Below are positions 1-7,559 of a stretch of 35,348 bases of DNA, piece by piece. Below the pieces are notes generated by a model. The model saw only the letters and a list, made by a program, of their open reading frames with translations. It made no database searches and was not told where the DNA came from. Every line of letters starts with the position of its first letter. The first letter of the stretch is position 1. The stretch is from Anaerolineales bacterium (GTDB lineage Bacteria > Chloroflexota > Anaerolineae > Anaerolineales > Villigracilaceae). The stretch spans positions 1 to 35,348 of the forward strand of contig JAEURI010000053.1 of assembly GCA_016789225.1 (NCBI GenBank), written 5' to 3'. The translations under genes were made by a program, and so were the position numbers.

Positions 1-555
1 ACCTCTGGCTTGTTCATGCTGGCAGGTATTCTCATCATCGTCATTCAAGGCGGGTTAATCGGACGTTGGTCACGCGTCAAAGGTGACCGCTGGCTGGCAT
101 TGATGGGAATCGGAGCCTTGGCGATCGGCTTGATCGGAACGGCTCTGACTCCGGCGGTGCCTGTTCCCTGGTACGAAAAAGCGCGGGTGTTGGAAACCCT
201 TGCCGGGCAAGGCGAGTTCCGCGTATCCATTCAAAGCATCAATGTGAACCTGCCAGAAGAAACGTCACGGGGTTGGTTCGGTATTATCTGGTTGATGATC
301 GCTAGTGTTCCAGCTGCCTTAGGCGGCGGGACGCTTATGCCAGCGGTGAACAGTCTCATCACCAAAGCATCGGATAAAAGTGAAGTGGGCGGGATGTTGG
401 GCTTGTCCTCTGCAGCGTACAGTGCGGCGAATGCGATTGCTCCCCTTTTCTATGGCGCACTCTTCCAATGGTTTGGTCCGCCTGTACCCTTCTTTGTAGG
501 CGGCGCGATCCTTTTGGTGCTGTTCATCGTTGCGCCGAGGGTGATTAAAAAATAA
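1..555 (+). CDS. MFS transporter, C-terminal part (5' end outside window)
   Basis: The reading frame is open from base 1, so the gene starts upstream; about 184 C-terminal residues are visible. They contain hydrophobic segments typical of the second half of a Major Facilitator protein: a helix pair, a polar loop of about 40 residues (from about residue 55), then helices around PAALGGGTLMPAVNSL and ANAIAPLFYGALF. The stretch with LMPAVNSLITK, an acidic/polar turn and GGMLGLSSAAYSAANAIAPLF resembles the TetA-type drug-efflux branch, where a PxxxSLxS motif precedes the last helices. Substrate cannot be told. It ends in basic residues at the cytoplasmic tail and converges on the HAD gene across a palindromic repeat. 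Confidence 0.8.
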   Translation, partial: TSGLFMLAGILIIVIQGGLIGRWSRVKGDRWLALMGIGALAIGLIGTALTPAVPVPWYEKARVLETLAGQGEFRVSIQSINVNLPEETSRGWFGIIWLMIASVPAALGGGTLMPAVNSLITKASDKSEVGGMLGLSSAAYSAANAIAPLFYGALFQWFGPPVPFFVGGAILLVLFIVAPRVIKK

Positions 556-560
556 AACAT

Positions 561-607
561 GTAGGGGCGCAGCAATGCCCAAAAGGGCACACGTGCTGCG
601 CCCCTAC
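561..607. repeat. GTAG/CTAC-ended palindrome (REP-like, possible bidirectional terminator)
   Basis: A perfect 14-bp inverted repeat: 561-574 starts GTAGGGGCGC and pairs with 594-607 ending GCCCCTAC, around a 19-nt centre that itself contains GCCC/GGGC. It fills the gap between two convergent genes, so it may stop transcription from both sides. The GTAGGGG/CCCCTAC ends recur at 17973-18039 and GTAGG/CCTAC at 17177-17221. REP elements of RAYT-linked families carry a GTAG tetranucleotide at the hairpin foot, which these resemble; that link is an inference. Confidence 0.7.
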
Positions 608-621
608 AACAATGGGAATAT

Positions 622-1284
622 TTATTTCAGGATTTCAAGCAACTTCGTCGTATTTTCGATAATTTCATCCGCTCCCATTTTTCTCAACTCAGGTTCTTCG
701 CCGAAGCCGCACAACACGCCGACGGTTTGTGCGCCTGCTGCTTTGCCCGCGCGGATGTCCACAGTGGTATCGCCGATCATCAGGCAGTTTTCGGGCGCGA
801 CGTTCATCTTTTTTGCGGCGAGCAGAATTGGGTCCGGATAAGGCTTGGTATGTTCTGCAGACAGGCCGGTGATGACAATGTCGAAATACTTTCTTAGGTC
901 GTATTGTTCCAGAAATGCCAGTGTGCCACGTTCATCACGCGCACTGACGACGGACATGGGGTAGCGTCTGTGTAGCTGCTTGAGCATTTCATCGACGCCG
1001 GGCACGAGCAGGAATTTTTTGTCGGAATGTTTTCGGTGGCGAGACAGCCAGTTGATAACAGCGACCATCTCATCGTCAAGCCCGAGGCGGTCGGCGAGAC
1101 CCAGCAAAGCATTGCCGGGAGACTCGATCCACATCACCAGGCGGCGGGCAGTATGGTTTGGGTCTTTGAATAAAAAATGGGGAAGATACTTTGAGACCTT
1201 TTGAGCGTACAGGTCATCTGTGTCGCTAAGTGTCCCGTCCACATCGAAACACAGCGCCTGTACCTTTCGGGGATTGATGGGCAT
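622..1284 (-). CDS. HAD-superfamily phosphatase (phosphoglycolate phosphatase-like)
   Basis: A 220-residue protein with all four HAD motifs: DVDGT near residue 14 (Asp14 nucleophile, Asp16 acid/base), the Ser of VVSARDE, the Lys of TKPYPDP, and GDTTVD with the Mg-binding aspartates. A helical cap between motifs I and II places it in HAD subfamily IA, the Gph/phosphatase-like group. The substrate is likely a small phosphorylated metabolite but cannot be named. There is no Shine-Dalgarno before the ATG; a TACAAT box lies 6 nt upstream (1291-1296), suggesting a leaderless message. Divergent from the histidine kinase. Confidence 0.85.
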   Translation of the reverse strand: MPINPRKVQALCFDVDGTLSDTDDLYAQKVSKYLPHFLFKDPNHTARRLVMWIESPGNALLGLADRLGLDDEMVAVINWLSRHRKHSDKKFLLVPGVDEMLKQLHRRYPMSVVSARDERGTLAFLEQYDLRKYFDIVITGLSAEHTKPYPDPILLAAKKMNVAPENCLMIGDTTVDIRAGKAAGAQTVGVLCGFGEEPELRKMGADEIIENTTKLLEILK

Positions 1285-1290
1285 GGATTA

Positions 1291-1317
1291 ATTGTACCAA
1301 AGGGGCTATACTTGCAA
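1291..1317 (-). promoter_or_regulatory. Probable promoter of the HAD gene, leaderless
   Basis: On the - strand TTGCAA (1317-1312) is followed after 15 bp by TACAAT (1296-1291), and the start codon lies 6 nt further on. If used, transcription would begin at or next to the ATG. The same gap must hold the promoter of the divergent kinase gene. Confidence 0.45.
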
Positions 1318-1338
1318 ACAAGTCTTTGAGAATTGGGT

Positions 1339-3468
1339 ATGATGTCCGAAGAACGCAATCGATCTCTGCTTGAACTTCTGGTCAAAGTCAGCCGCGAAGT
1401 GGCCACCGCCCTGGATCTTCGCACTGTTTTGCAGCGCGTGTTGTACGCCTCCATTCAATATGTGGGCGGCGAACGCGGCAGCATTGTGGTGATGGATGAC
1501 CTTGGCAAGCCGGTGGATGCGACGATTGTGTATGGAAGACAGTTCCACGATCACACCACTCAGCAGCTTCGAGAAACGGTGGAACGCGGCCTGGCAGGCT
1601 GGGTGTTGCAAAATCGCAAATCAGCTCTTGTGCCGGATACCAGCAAAGATGAACGCTGGCTGCGCCGTGCCGACGACTCGGTTGATAGGAGCGGGGCCAA
1701 GTCGGCGATCTGCGTTCCTTTGATGGCGCGTGAGGGGTTTGTGGGGGTGCTTACCCTGGTACATTCCGTTCCCAATACTTTCAACGAGGAACATTTGGAA
1801 TTGATGCAGGCTATCGCCGACCAGACCAGTGTGGCTGTATTGAACGCGCGTCTGTATGGCGAAACTCAACGAAGGGCGCGGGTCATGTCTGCGCTGGCGG
1901 AAGGGGCGGCTGCGATCAACACTTCGCTGGAGATAGAGGATGTTTTACGCCGCATTCTCAACCAGACCATGCAGGCTCTGCAGGTAGAGACGGTTGCGCT
2001 GGCGATGATCGATCATGCCAATAATGACCTGGTCTTTCAAGCGGCAGCCGGGAACAATTCTGGCGACATTCCAGGAACCCGAATTGCAGTGGGGCAGGGA
2101 CTGGCAGGTCGGGTCGTCAGCGAACAGAAGGGAGTGGTGGTGTATGCTTCCAGCCAGGCATCCGGCATCAGTGAACTGGACCGGCTGAACGGAGTCGAGA
2201 TGCGCGCCCTGGCCATCGCTCCGATCCAATCCCATGGAAAAGTGATCGGTGTGATCGAGGCGGTTAATCCCACTTCCGGTGGTTTCGACCCGGACGCCAT
2301 GTTCGTCATGACCGGTTTGGGAAGCCTGGCCGGGTCAACCATTCAGAATGCCATTTTGTTCCAACAGTTGCAAAAGGCACATCAGCATTATCGCGAGCTG
2401 TTCGAAGACAGCATTGATACGATCCTGATCACAGATTGGGAAGGCCGTGTGCTGGAGGCGAACCGCAAGGCTGCCGAACTGACCGGCTATTCGATCGCTG
2501 AACTGCATAGCATGAATATCAACCAATTGCATGAAGTGAACCTGATCAAGACCGGCCTGGGCTTTGAGTTGATCAAGAACGGCATTTCATGCATTTACGA
2601 ATCGAACCTGACACGACAGGATAGCGTTACAACCCCTGTTGAGGTTTATGCGCGGCGCGTGGAGTTTGATGATACTAATTCGATTCAGTGGATCATTCGA
2701 GATATTACCGCACGCAAGGACCTGGATGCCCTGCGGGATGATATGACCTCGATGATCTTCCATGATCTGCGCTCGCCATTGGGCAACATCGTTTCGAGCC
2801 TTGAGATGATGAGCACTCTGATGCCGCTGGATGACACACTGAATTCTATGCTCAATATTGCGCGGAATTCCACCGGGCGCATTCAACGCCTTGTGAACTC
2901 GCTGCTGGACATCAACCGCCTCGAAGCCGGTCAGCAGATCGTTGACCAGAATTCGATCGACCCGGTGGCTCTGGTGCGCGAGTCACTGCGCGATGTGGAG
3001 CCTTCGGCTGCCGCGCGTCAGCACACAGTGACCAATCGTGCCACTAGCGTTCTCCCGCTTATTTGGGTGGACGTGGATATGATCTATCGCGTGTTGATCA
3101 ACCTGCTGGAAAATGCGATCAAATTCACGCCGGTGGGCGGGCGCATCGATATTGGCGCGCAGACCAACCCGGATGGGTTGTTCGTAAAATTCTGGGTGCG
3201 CGATAACGGTCCTGGCATTCCCCCTGCCGAACGGGAACGCATCTTTGAAAAGTTCACCCGCCTGAGAGGGAAGAACAGACCCGGCGGCCTGGGAGTGGGG
3301 CTGGCTTTTTGCCGATTGGCTGTTCATGGGCATGGCGGCGAGATATGGATCGAAAGCGAGCCTGAACGAGGCACAACCTTCTGGCTTACATTGCCCGTTG
3401 CGAAACGCCAGGCTTCCGGCCAGCTAAAACGTCAGACCGGGCGCCTGACCTTCAAACCGGATAAATAA
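1339..3468 (+). CDS. Cytosolic sensor histidine kinase, GAF-GAF-PAS-HisKA-HATPase
   Basis: About 709 residues with no membrane segment. Order: GAF 1 (about 15-170), GAF 2 (about 190-340), PAS (about 350-465), HisKA with the H-box FHDLRSPLGN (His475 from this start), then HATPase_c with the N-box NLLENAIKF, G1 box DNGPGIP, F box EKFTRL and G2 box GLGVGLAF. The C-terminal 20 residues are basic. It should autophosphorylate in response to a small ligand or redox state, but the signal is unknown and no response regulator is adjacent, so it is an orphan kinase. ATG at 1339 and ATG at 1342 are both possible; an upstream in-frame TTG at 1333 is less likely. No Shine-Dalgarno; GAGAAT at 1328-1333 could be a -10 box for a leaderless start. 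Confidence 0.9.
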   Translation: MMSEERNRSLLELLVKVSREVATALDLRTVLQRVLYASIQYVGGERGSIVVMDDLGKPVDATIVYGRQFHDHTTQQLRETVERGLAGWVLQNRKSALVPDTSKDERWLRRADDSVDRSGAKSAICVPLMAREGFVGVLTLVHSVPNTFNEEHLELMQAIADQTSVAVLNARLYGETQRRARVMSALAEGAAAINTSLEIEDVLRRILNQTMQALQVETVALAMIDHANNDLVFQAAAGNNSGDIPGTRIAVGQGLAGRVVSEQKGVVVYASSQASGISELDRLNGVEMRALAIAPIQSHGKVIGVIEAVNPTSGGFDPDAMFVMTGLGSLAGSTIQNAILFQQLQKAHQHYRELFEDSIDTILITDWEGRVLEANRKAAELTGYSIAELHSMNINQLHEVNLIKTGLGFELIKNGISCIYESNLTRQDSVTTPVEVYARRVEFDDTNSIQWIIRDITARKDLDALRDDMTSMIFHDLRSPLGNIVSSLEMMSTLMPLDDTLNSMLNIARNSTGRIQRLVNSLLDINRLEAGQQIVDQNSIDPVALVRESLRDVEPSAAARQHTVTNRATSVLPLIWVDVDMIYRVLINLLENAIKFTPVGGRIDIGAQTNPDGLFVKFWVRDNGPGIPPAERERIFEKFTRLRGKNRPGGLGVGLAFCRLAVHGHGGEIWIESEPERGTTFWLTLPVAKRQASGQLKRQTGRLTFKPDK

Positions 3469-3480
3469 GCACCCGGTTTT
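3454..3480 (+). terminator. Weak hairpin over the kinase stop codon
   Basis: AAACCGG (3454-3460) pairs with CCGGTTT (3473-3479), followed by one more T; the loop of 12 nt contains the stop codon. The stem is short and the T-run brief, so termination is only possible. Confidence 0.35.
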
Positions 3481-3547
3481 CCAGATACAATGGCTTGATC
3501 GAACCGCAAAGAATCATTGCGGCGGGCAGACCATCGATATGAGATCT

Positions 3548-3553
3548 TATAAT
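3548..3553 (+). promoter_or_regulatory. -10 box candidate for the 3586-6998 operon
   Basis: A consensus TATAAT lies 32 nt before the first ATG (3586) and 77 nt before a second candidate ATG (3631). No convincing -35 hexamer is seen at 16-18 bp spacing. Confidence 0.4.
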
Positions 3554-3585
3554 GTATAAAAATCGCGTCTTGCAATCAGCCCAGT

Positions 3586-4488
3586 ATGGATGCGGATTTC
3601 GATGAAAGGAAATCAAGTTTTAGAATCACCATGCAGGAAATCACAAAGAACATTTATATCGAAGACCAATTTCTTGGCGTTACCCTCGGTGTGATCGTCA
3701 CTCCGCGCGGTTTGATCCAAATCGATGCGCCTCCCTCTCCCGAAGACGCCCGCTCCTGGCGCGCCTCCCTGATGAATCTTGGCGGCGGCATTGAACGCGT
3801 CTTGATCAATATGGATGCGCACCCCGACCGCACGCTTGGGGCTCGCTCCATGGATTGTACGGTCATTGCACATGAAAAGACCGCGCTCATTTTTCGCACC
3901 CGCCCCAGCACGTTCAAAGCGCAGGGCGAGGAAACAGGCGCGGATTGGGAATCGATCCCTGGGCTTGGCAGTGTCCGCTGGGCGCCGCCGGAAATTTCCT
4001 TCATGGACCAAATGGTCCTTCATTGGTCGGCTTCGCCGGTCATTCTCGAATATCGCCCGGGTCCCACCAATGGCTCCATTTGGGTGCATCTGCCCGAGGA
4101 AAAGGTCATCTTCATTGGCGATACCGTGTTGAAGAATCAACCGCCCTTCCTGGCCGGTTCGAGCCTGGGTGGATGGCTGGAATCCATCGATATCCTGCTT
4201 GACCCTGCCTATAAAGGCTATACCTTTATCAGCAGCCGCGGCGGTGTGGTGAATGCCAGCGCGATCAAGAATCAATACGACTTCCTCAAGCACGCCAAGG
4301 ACAAACTTGATAAGGTCACCACCAAAAAGCCGAACCCCGCTGCTGTGGAAAAACTGGTCACCTCACTGATGACCTGGTTCAAGGCCCCCTCTGCACGGCA
4401 GAAACAATTTGCCCAGCGCCTGCGTTATGGATTGCTGCATTACAATGCCAGGCAGCATTACGTTCCCAGTCATACGATCGAGGATTGA
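3586..4488 (+). CDS. Metallo-beta-lactamase-fold protein with degenerate metal site
   Basis: A 300-residue protein with the MBL layout: strand-rich start (GVTLGVIVTPRGLIQIDAPP), a motif-2 position, PEEKVIFIGDTV, then a helical end. The usual THxHxDH is MDAHPDRT here (residues 76-83): the first His is Asp77 and the last is Arg82, while His79 and Asp81 remain. The PGHTxGS position reads PGPTNGS (His to Pro160), the last His-Gly is Arg218-Gly219, and Asp179 of GDT is kept. Ordinary two-metal hydrolysis is therefore unlikely. ATG 3586 is taken; Met16 (3631) aligns better with typical MBL starts and may be the true one. It is translationally coupled to the asparaginase by a TGATG overlap. Confidence 0.75.
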   Translation: MDADFDERKSSFRITMQEITKNIYIEDQFLGVTLGVIVTPRGLIQIDAPPSPEDARSWRASLMNLGGGIERVLINMDAHPDRTLGARSMDCTVIAHEKTALIFRTRPSTFKAQGEETGADWESIPGLGSVRWAPPEISFMDQMVLHWSASPVILEYRPGPTNGSIWVHLPEEKVIFIGDTVLKNQPPFLAGSSLGGWLESIDILLDPAYKGYTFISSRGGVVNASAIKNQYDFLKHAKDKLDKVTTKKPNPAAVEKLVTSLMTWFKAPSARQKQFAQRLRYGLLHYNARQHYVPSHTIED

Positions 4489-5546
4489 TGACCGCTTCGC
4501 AGCCTCTCCTCGAACTGGTCCGGGGTTCTGTAACCGAGGCTACTCATTACGGCTCCATTGCGGTAGTGGACTCGAACGGACATCTCTTGTACTCTCATGG
4601 CGACCCTCACACGGTCGCCTTTTTGCGTTCCTCTGCCAAGCCTTTTCAGGCAATTCCTTTTGTAGAACAGGGCGGCGTGGAACATTATGGATACACCCAG
4701 GCCGAACTGGCCCTCTCCTGTGCCTCGCATGAAACCTCTCAAATGCACCTCGACACCGTGCAAGCCATGCAGAAAAAGATCGACGTCGGGGAACAATATC
4801 TTCAATGTGGCCCACACCTGCCTGGGGATGCGGCAAAGCTGCGCGAGGTCATCAAGAACGATATCCGCCTGACCGCCAACTTCAATAACTGTTCCGGTAA
4901 GCACACCAGCATGCTGGCTTTTGCAAAAATGCGCGGCCTGCCACTGGAAAATTACCTCACCTTCGATCATCCCATTCAACTCGATATTCGCCGCACACTG
5001 GCCGAAATGTGTATGATGAATGAAGAGGATATCGAACTCGGCATCGACGGCTGTTCCGCGCCAAACTTCGCCTTGCCGTTGTTCAATGCCGCCCTGGGCA
5101 TGGCGCGTATGTGCGACCCGCGCGAGCTACACCAAACCCGTGCCCTTGCCTGCCAAAAGATTACCAGTGCCATGTCTGCCCATTCTGAGATGGTCAGCAA
5201 TTACGGTGAGTTCGATTGTGAAGTGATGCGCGTCGGTGCTGGCAACATCATCACCAAACGCGGTGCCGAGGGATTTCAGATCATTGGTCTGATGCCCGGC
5301 GTGATCCGCGATCGTGGCGTGGGCATTGCCTTCAAAGTAACCGATGGAGACAAATCCTCCATGAATAACAACCTCGAAACCGGCGCGCGCGTTCGCCCGT
5401 CAGTGAGCCTGGAGATCCTGCGTCAATTGGGTGCCTTGAACGAAACACAGTTAACGCAACTGGCAAAGTTCGGCCCAGAGAAAACGCTCAAGAACTATGC
5501 TGGCCTCGTCACCGGAAAATCACGCCCCGTCTTCAACCTGATATGA
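4488..5546 (+). CDS. Type II asparaginase, Rhizobium etli family (Asparaginase_II)
   Basis: A 352-residue protein predicted to hydrolyse L-asparagine to aspartate and ammonia. It belongs to the R. etli-type family, unrelated to the E. coli AnsA/AnsB fold. With the ATG at 4488 the family's known catalytic and zinc positions fall on the same numbers as I recall for the R. etli enzyme: Ser48 and Lys51 in LRSSAKPF, Ser80 in SCASHE, Cys135 and Lys138 in NNCSGKH; Cys in GIDGCSAPNF completes the zinc site. GAGG at 4480-4483 lies 4 nt before the ATG, which overlaps the preceding stop by one base. No signal peptide, so cytosolic. Confidence 0.92.
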   Translation: MTASQPLLELVRGSVTEATHYGSIAVVDSNGHLLYSHGDPHTVAFLRSSAKPFQAIPFVEQGGVEHYGYTQAELALSCASHETSQMHLDTVQAMQKKIDVGEQYLQCGPHLPGDAAKLREVIKNDIRLTANFNNCSGKHTSMLAFAKMRGLPLENYLTFDHPIQLDIRRTLAEMCMMNEEDIELGIDGCSAPNFALPLFNAALGMARMCDPRELHQTRALACQKITSAMSAHSEMVSNYGEFDCEVMRVGAGNIITKRGAEGFQIIGLMPGVIRDRGVGIAFKVTDGDKSSMNNNLETGARVRPSVSLEILRQLGALNETQLTQLAKFGPEKTLKNYAGLVTGKSRPVFNLI

Positions 5547-6337
5547 GCCTCCCGAACGACCCGATTTTCGAATCCCTCCTTGCCTGGTTGAATCAGCCGG
5601 GCATTCTTGGTATTGCAATTGTAGGTAGTTATTCGCGCAGCGCACAAAATCGATACAGCGATGTGGATGTGGATATCTTCGTGGATAAACTGCCGGAGGA
5701 TTCCTACACGCTTCGCCTCTTTAACGGGAAACTGGTCAGCCTCAAATACCTTCGCCTTGCCGACGAATTGTCCTCCCTAAAAAAACCTGAGAGTGCCGTA
5801 TGGGCTGTCCCAGGCCTGCGCCAGATGAAAATTTTGATCGATGAAAATGGCGAACTCGCCAAACTCAAACAAACGGCTGATGATTTCGACTGGTCCGATC
5901 TGCAAACCGCCGCCGACGAATTCGCCGTGAATGCCCTGATGGGTTGTTCCGAAGAAGCGCAAAAAATCATGGGCGGACTGCTGCAGGAAAACGAATCAAA
6001 GGTTTTGTATGCAGCCTGGGGAATGTTCAAGGGACTTTCCTTCGCCGCAGCGGTACAGGCAGGCTTGATGATCGAATCGGAGAATCGCATCTTCACGATG
6101 GTGCAGGAACATTTCAGCAAAGACCATCCCGCCTGGGTACGCGCCTTCCGCCTCTCCTTTGGCATGGATGTGGTGGCAAACATCCCTGCCTGGCAGACGC
6201 GCGGCCTGGCTTCGCTTGACCTGTACGAACAGACCGCCATCCTCTTCAAAGACATCATCAACGAAACACATCGCGAGGTGATCGAAAACACCTTGAAGTT
6301 AATCGCATCCTTTAAATTGGAATATCCCCATGAGTGA
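5543..6337 (+). CDS. Nucleotidyltransferase-fold protein (aminoglycoside NTase-like N-terminus)
   Basis: 264 residues. The N-terminus has the polymerase-beta-type signature: IVGSYSRSAQNRYSDVDVDIFV (residues about 26-47) gives the GS pair and the DxD metal aspartates, followed by a strand with LVSLKYL. The C-terminal half (about 120-264) is helical, as in kanamycin/streptomycin NTases and related stand-alone proteins. Substrate unknown; a housekeeping or antitoxin-free MNT-like role is as likely as drug modification. Its ATG overlaps the asparaginase stop by 4 nt (ATGA), and its own end overlaps the nth start by 8 nt. Confidence 0.7.
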   Translation: MSLPNDPIFESLLAWLNQPGILGIAIVGSYSRSAQNRYSDVDVDIFVDKLPEDSYTLRLFNGKLVSLKYLRLADELSSLKKPESAVWAVPGLRQMKILIDENGELAKLKQTADDFDWSDLQTAADEFAVNALMGCSEEAQKIMGGLLQENESKVLYAAWGMFKGLSFAAAVQAGLMIESENRIFTMVQEHFSKDHPAWVRAFRLSFGMDVVANIPAWQTRGLASLDLYEQTAILFKDIINETHREVIENTLKLIASFKLEYPHE

Positions 6338-6998
6338 CCTCACCAAACGCGCCATTGAGATTCATGAAACCCTGATGAAGGCCTTCGGCGAACCGATCTG
6401 GCGCAACCCCTTGCCTGCCATCGATGAGCTGGTCTCCACCATCCTTTCGCAAAATACAAATGACGTGAACCGTGACCGCGCCTTTAACGCCTTGCGCGCC
6501 AAATTCCCAACCTGGGAGGCCGTGCGCGATGCAAAGGAAAAGGATGTGATCGAGGCCATCCGCCCCGCGGGCTTGGCGAATCAAAAAGGGCCGCGCATTC
6601 AACAGGTTCTTCAGGCCATTACAAAAGAACGCGGCTCCCTCAACCTTCAATTTCTCGCGGATATGTCTGTAGACGATGCGCGAGACTGGCTCACAAAGTT
6701 TAATGGGGTCGGGCCGAAAACCGCCGCCATCGTTTTATGTTTTTCACTCAACATGCCCGCCTTCCCAGTGGATACGCACGTCTACCGCGTTACAGGTCGC
6801 ATCGGCCTGCGCCCCGAAAGAATGACCGTGGAACAGGCACATCCGCATCTCGAAGCGGTCTTCCCACCGGAGACCTATTATGCCGCGCATTTGAATATCA
6901 TTCGACTAGGACGTGAAGTGTGCAATGCTAGAAAACCATTGTGCCCGAAATGCCCCATCAACAAACTGTGTGATTATAAAGAGAAGACGAAGGAATAA
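6330..6998 (+). CDS. nth: Endonuclease III-like DNA glycosylase/AP lyase
   Basis: 222 residues, close to E. coli Nth. Base-excision repair enzyme for oxidised pyrimidines. The HhH motif FNGVGPKTA carries Lys130 (Schiff-base lysine) and PVDTHVYR carries Asp148; the 18-residue spacing equals Lys120/Asp138 of E. coli. The C-terminus has the [4Fe-4S] ligands in exact C-x6-C-x2-C-x5-C spacing (from CNARKPLC to LCDY). The start codon lies inside the previous gene, so translation is coupled. Last gene before a strong terminator. Confidence 0.93.
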   Translation: MSDLTKRAIEIHETLMKAFGEPIWRNPLPAIDELVSTILSQNTNDVNRDRAFNALRAKFPTWEAVRDAKEKDVIEAIRPAGLANQKGPRIQQVLQAITKERGSLNLQFLADMSVDDARDWLTKFNGVGPKTAAIVLCFSLNMPAFPVDTHVYRVTGRIGLRPERMTVEQAHPHLEAVFPPETYYAAHLNIIRLGREVCNARKPLCPKCPINKLCDYKEKTKE

Positions 6999-7008
6999 TT
7001 CAATCTCG

Positions 7009-7046
7009 AAGGGATGTCATGATTTATTGCTATGACATCCCTTTTT
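7009..7046 (+). terminator. Intrinsic terminator after nth
   Basis: A 12-bp perfect stem, AAGGGATGTCAT (7009-7020) with ATGACATCCCTT (7032-7043), an 11-nt loop and a run of five T's (7042-7046). It ends the 3586-6998 operon. Confidence 0.85.
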
Positions 7047-7061
7047 GATTCCTTGAAAAGG

Positions 7062-7067
7062 TATAAT
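7062..7067 (+). promoter_or_regulatory. -10 box directly upstream of the YbaK-like gene (leaderless)
   Basis: TATAAT ends 10 nt before the ATG at 7078, just after the terminator. A start about 7 nt past the hexamer would leave almost no 5' leader, and there is no Shine-Dalgarno. No good -35 at normal spacing. Confidence 0.55.
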
Positions 7068-7077
7068 CTGCGCGGAT

Positions 7078-7557
7078 ATGAATCAACCTCCCGTCAGCCT
7101 TGCCCTTGAAAAAATGAACGTGCCGCATCGAGTCTTTCGGCATGAAACACCGGTGGACTCGTTCGAGAAAGCTGCCAGTGACAGAGGTCAGCGCCCCTCG
7201 CAGATCATACGGACGATTCTCTTTCGCGTGACGGAGGATGAGTTTGCGCTTGTCCTCGTAGCGGGGCCGGGGCAAATTTCGTGGAAGCTCTTGCGCAAGC
7301 TCTTTGGCCGCTCACGTATTACCATGGCAACCGAGGAGGAAGTGCTGGCCGTGACGGGATACCGCATCGGGACGGTGGGTCCGTTTGGGTTGTTGAAGCA
7401 GGCCCGGGTGTTGGTGGAGGCGGGAGTCCTTAAAGAGGAGGAAGTGTCCATTGGTTCGGGAATGCGCGATGCGGCGATCATCCTCAAAAGTGCGGATCTT
7501 TATCAAGCCCTGGGGGATGTGGATGTTGTGGAATTATTTGAATCAAACGGAGAATAA
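7078..7557 (+). CDS. YbaK/EbsC-family aminoacyl-tRNA deacylase
   Basis: 159 residues, the normal length for single-domain YbaK/ProX-type trans-editing proteins, which hydrolyse mischarged tRNAs such as Cys-tRNA(Pro). Family features: N-terminal helix with the VPHRVFRHE strand, IIRTILFRV, GPGQISWKLLRK, then the substrate-pocket segment TGYRIGTVGPFG and the IGSGMRD turn. The exact specificity within the family (YbaK, ProXp-ala, others) cannot be set; the lysine of the usual KT.lv motif is Arg here (IIRTILF). First gene of a + strand unit; two bases separate it from the next ORF. Confidence 0.85.
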   Translation: MNQPPVSLALEKMNVPHRVFRHETPVDSFEKAASDRGQRPSQIIRTILFRVTEDEFALVLVAGPGQISWKLLRKLFGRSRITMATEEEVLAVTGYRIGTVGPFGLLKQARVLVEAGVLKEEEVSIGSGMRDAAIILKSADLYQALGDVDVVELFESNGE

Positions 7558-7559
7558 GC

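Noticed and set aside
561..607. CRISPR-like repeat
   Set aside because: The three GTAG-ended palindromes are single, far apart and differ in sequence; there are no regular spacers.
3613..4293. 226-residue - strand frame inside the MBL-like gene
   Set aside because: No motif or RBS, and the + strand frame shows a consistent fold and translational coupling with its neighbour.
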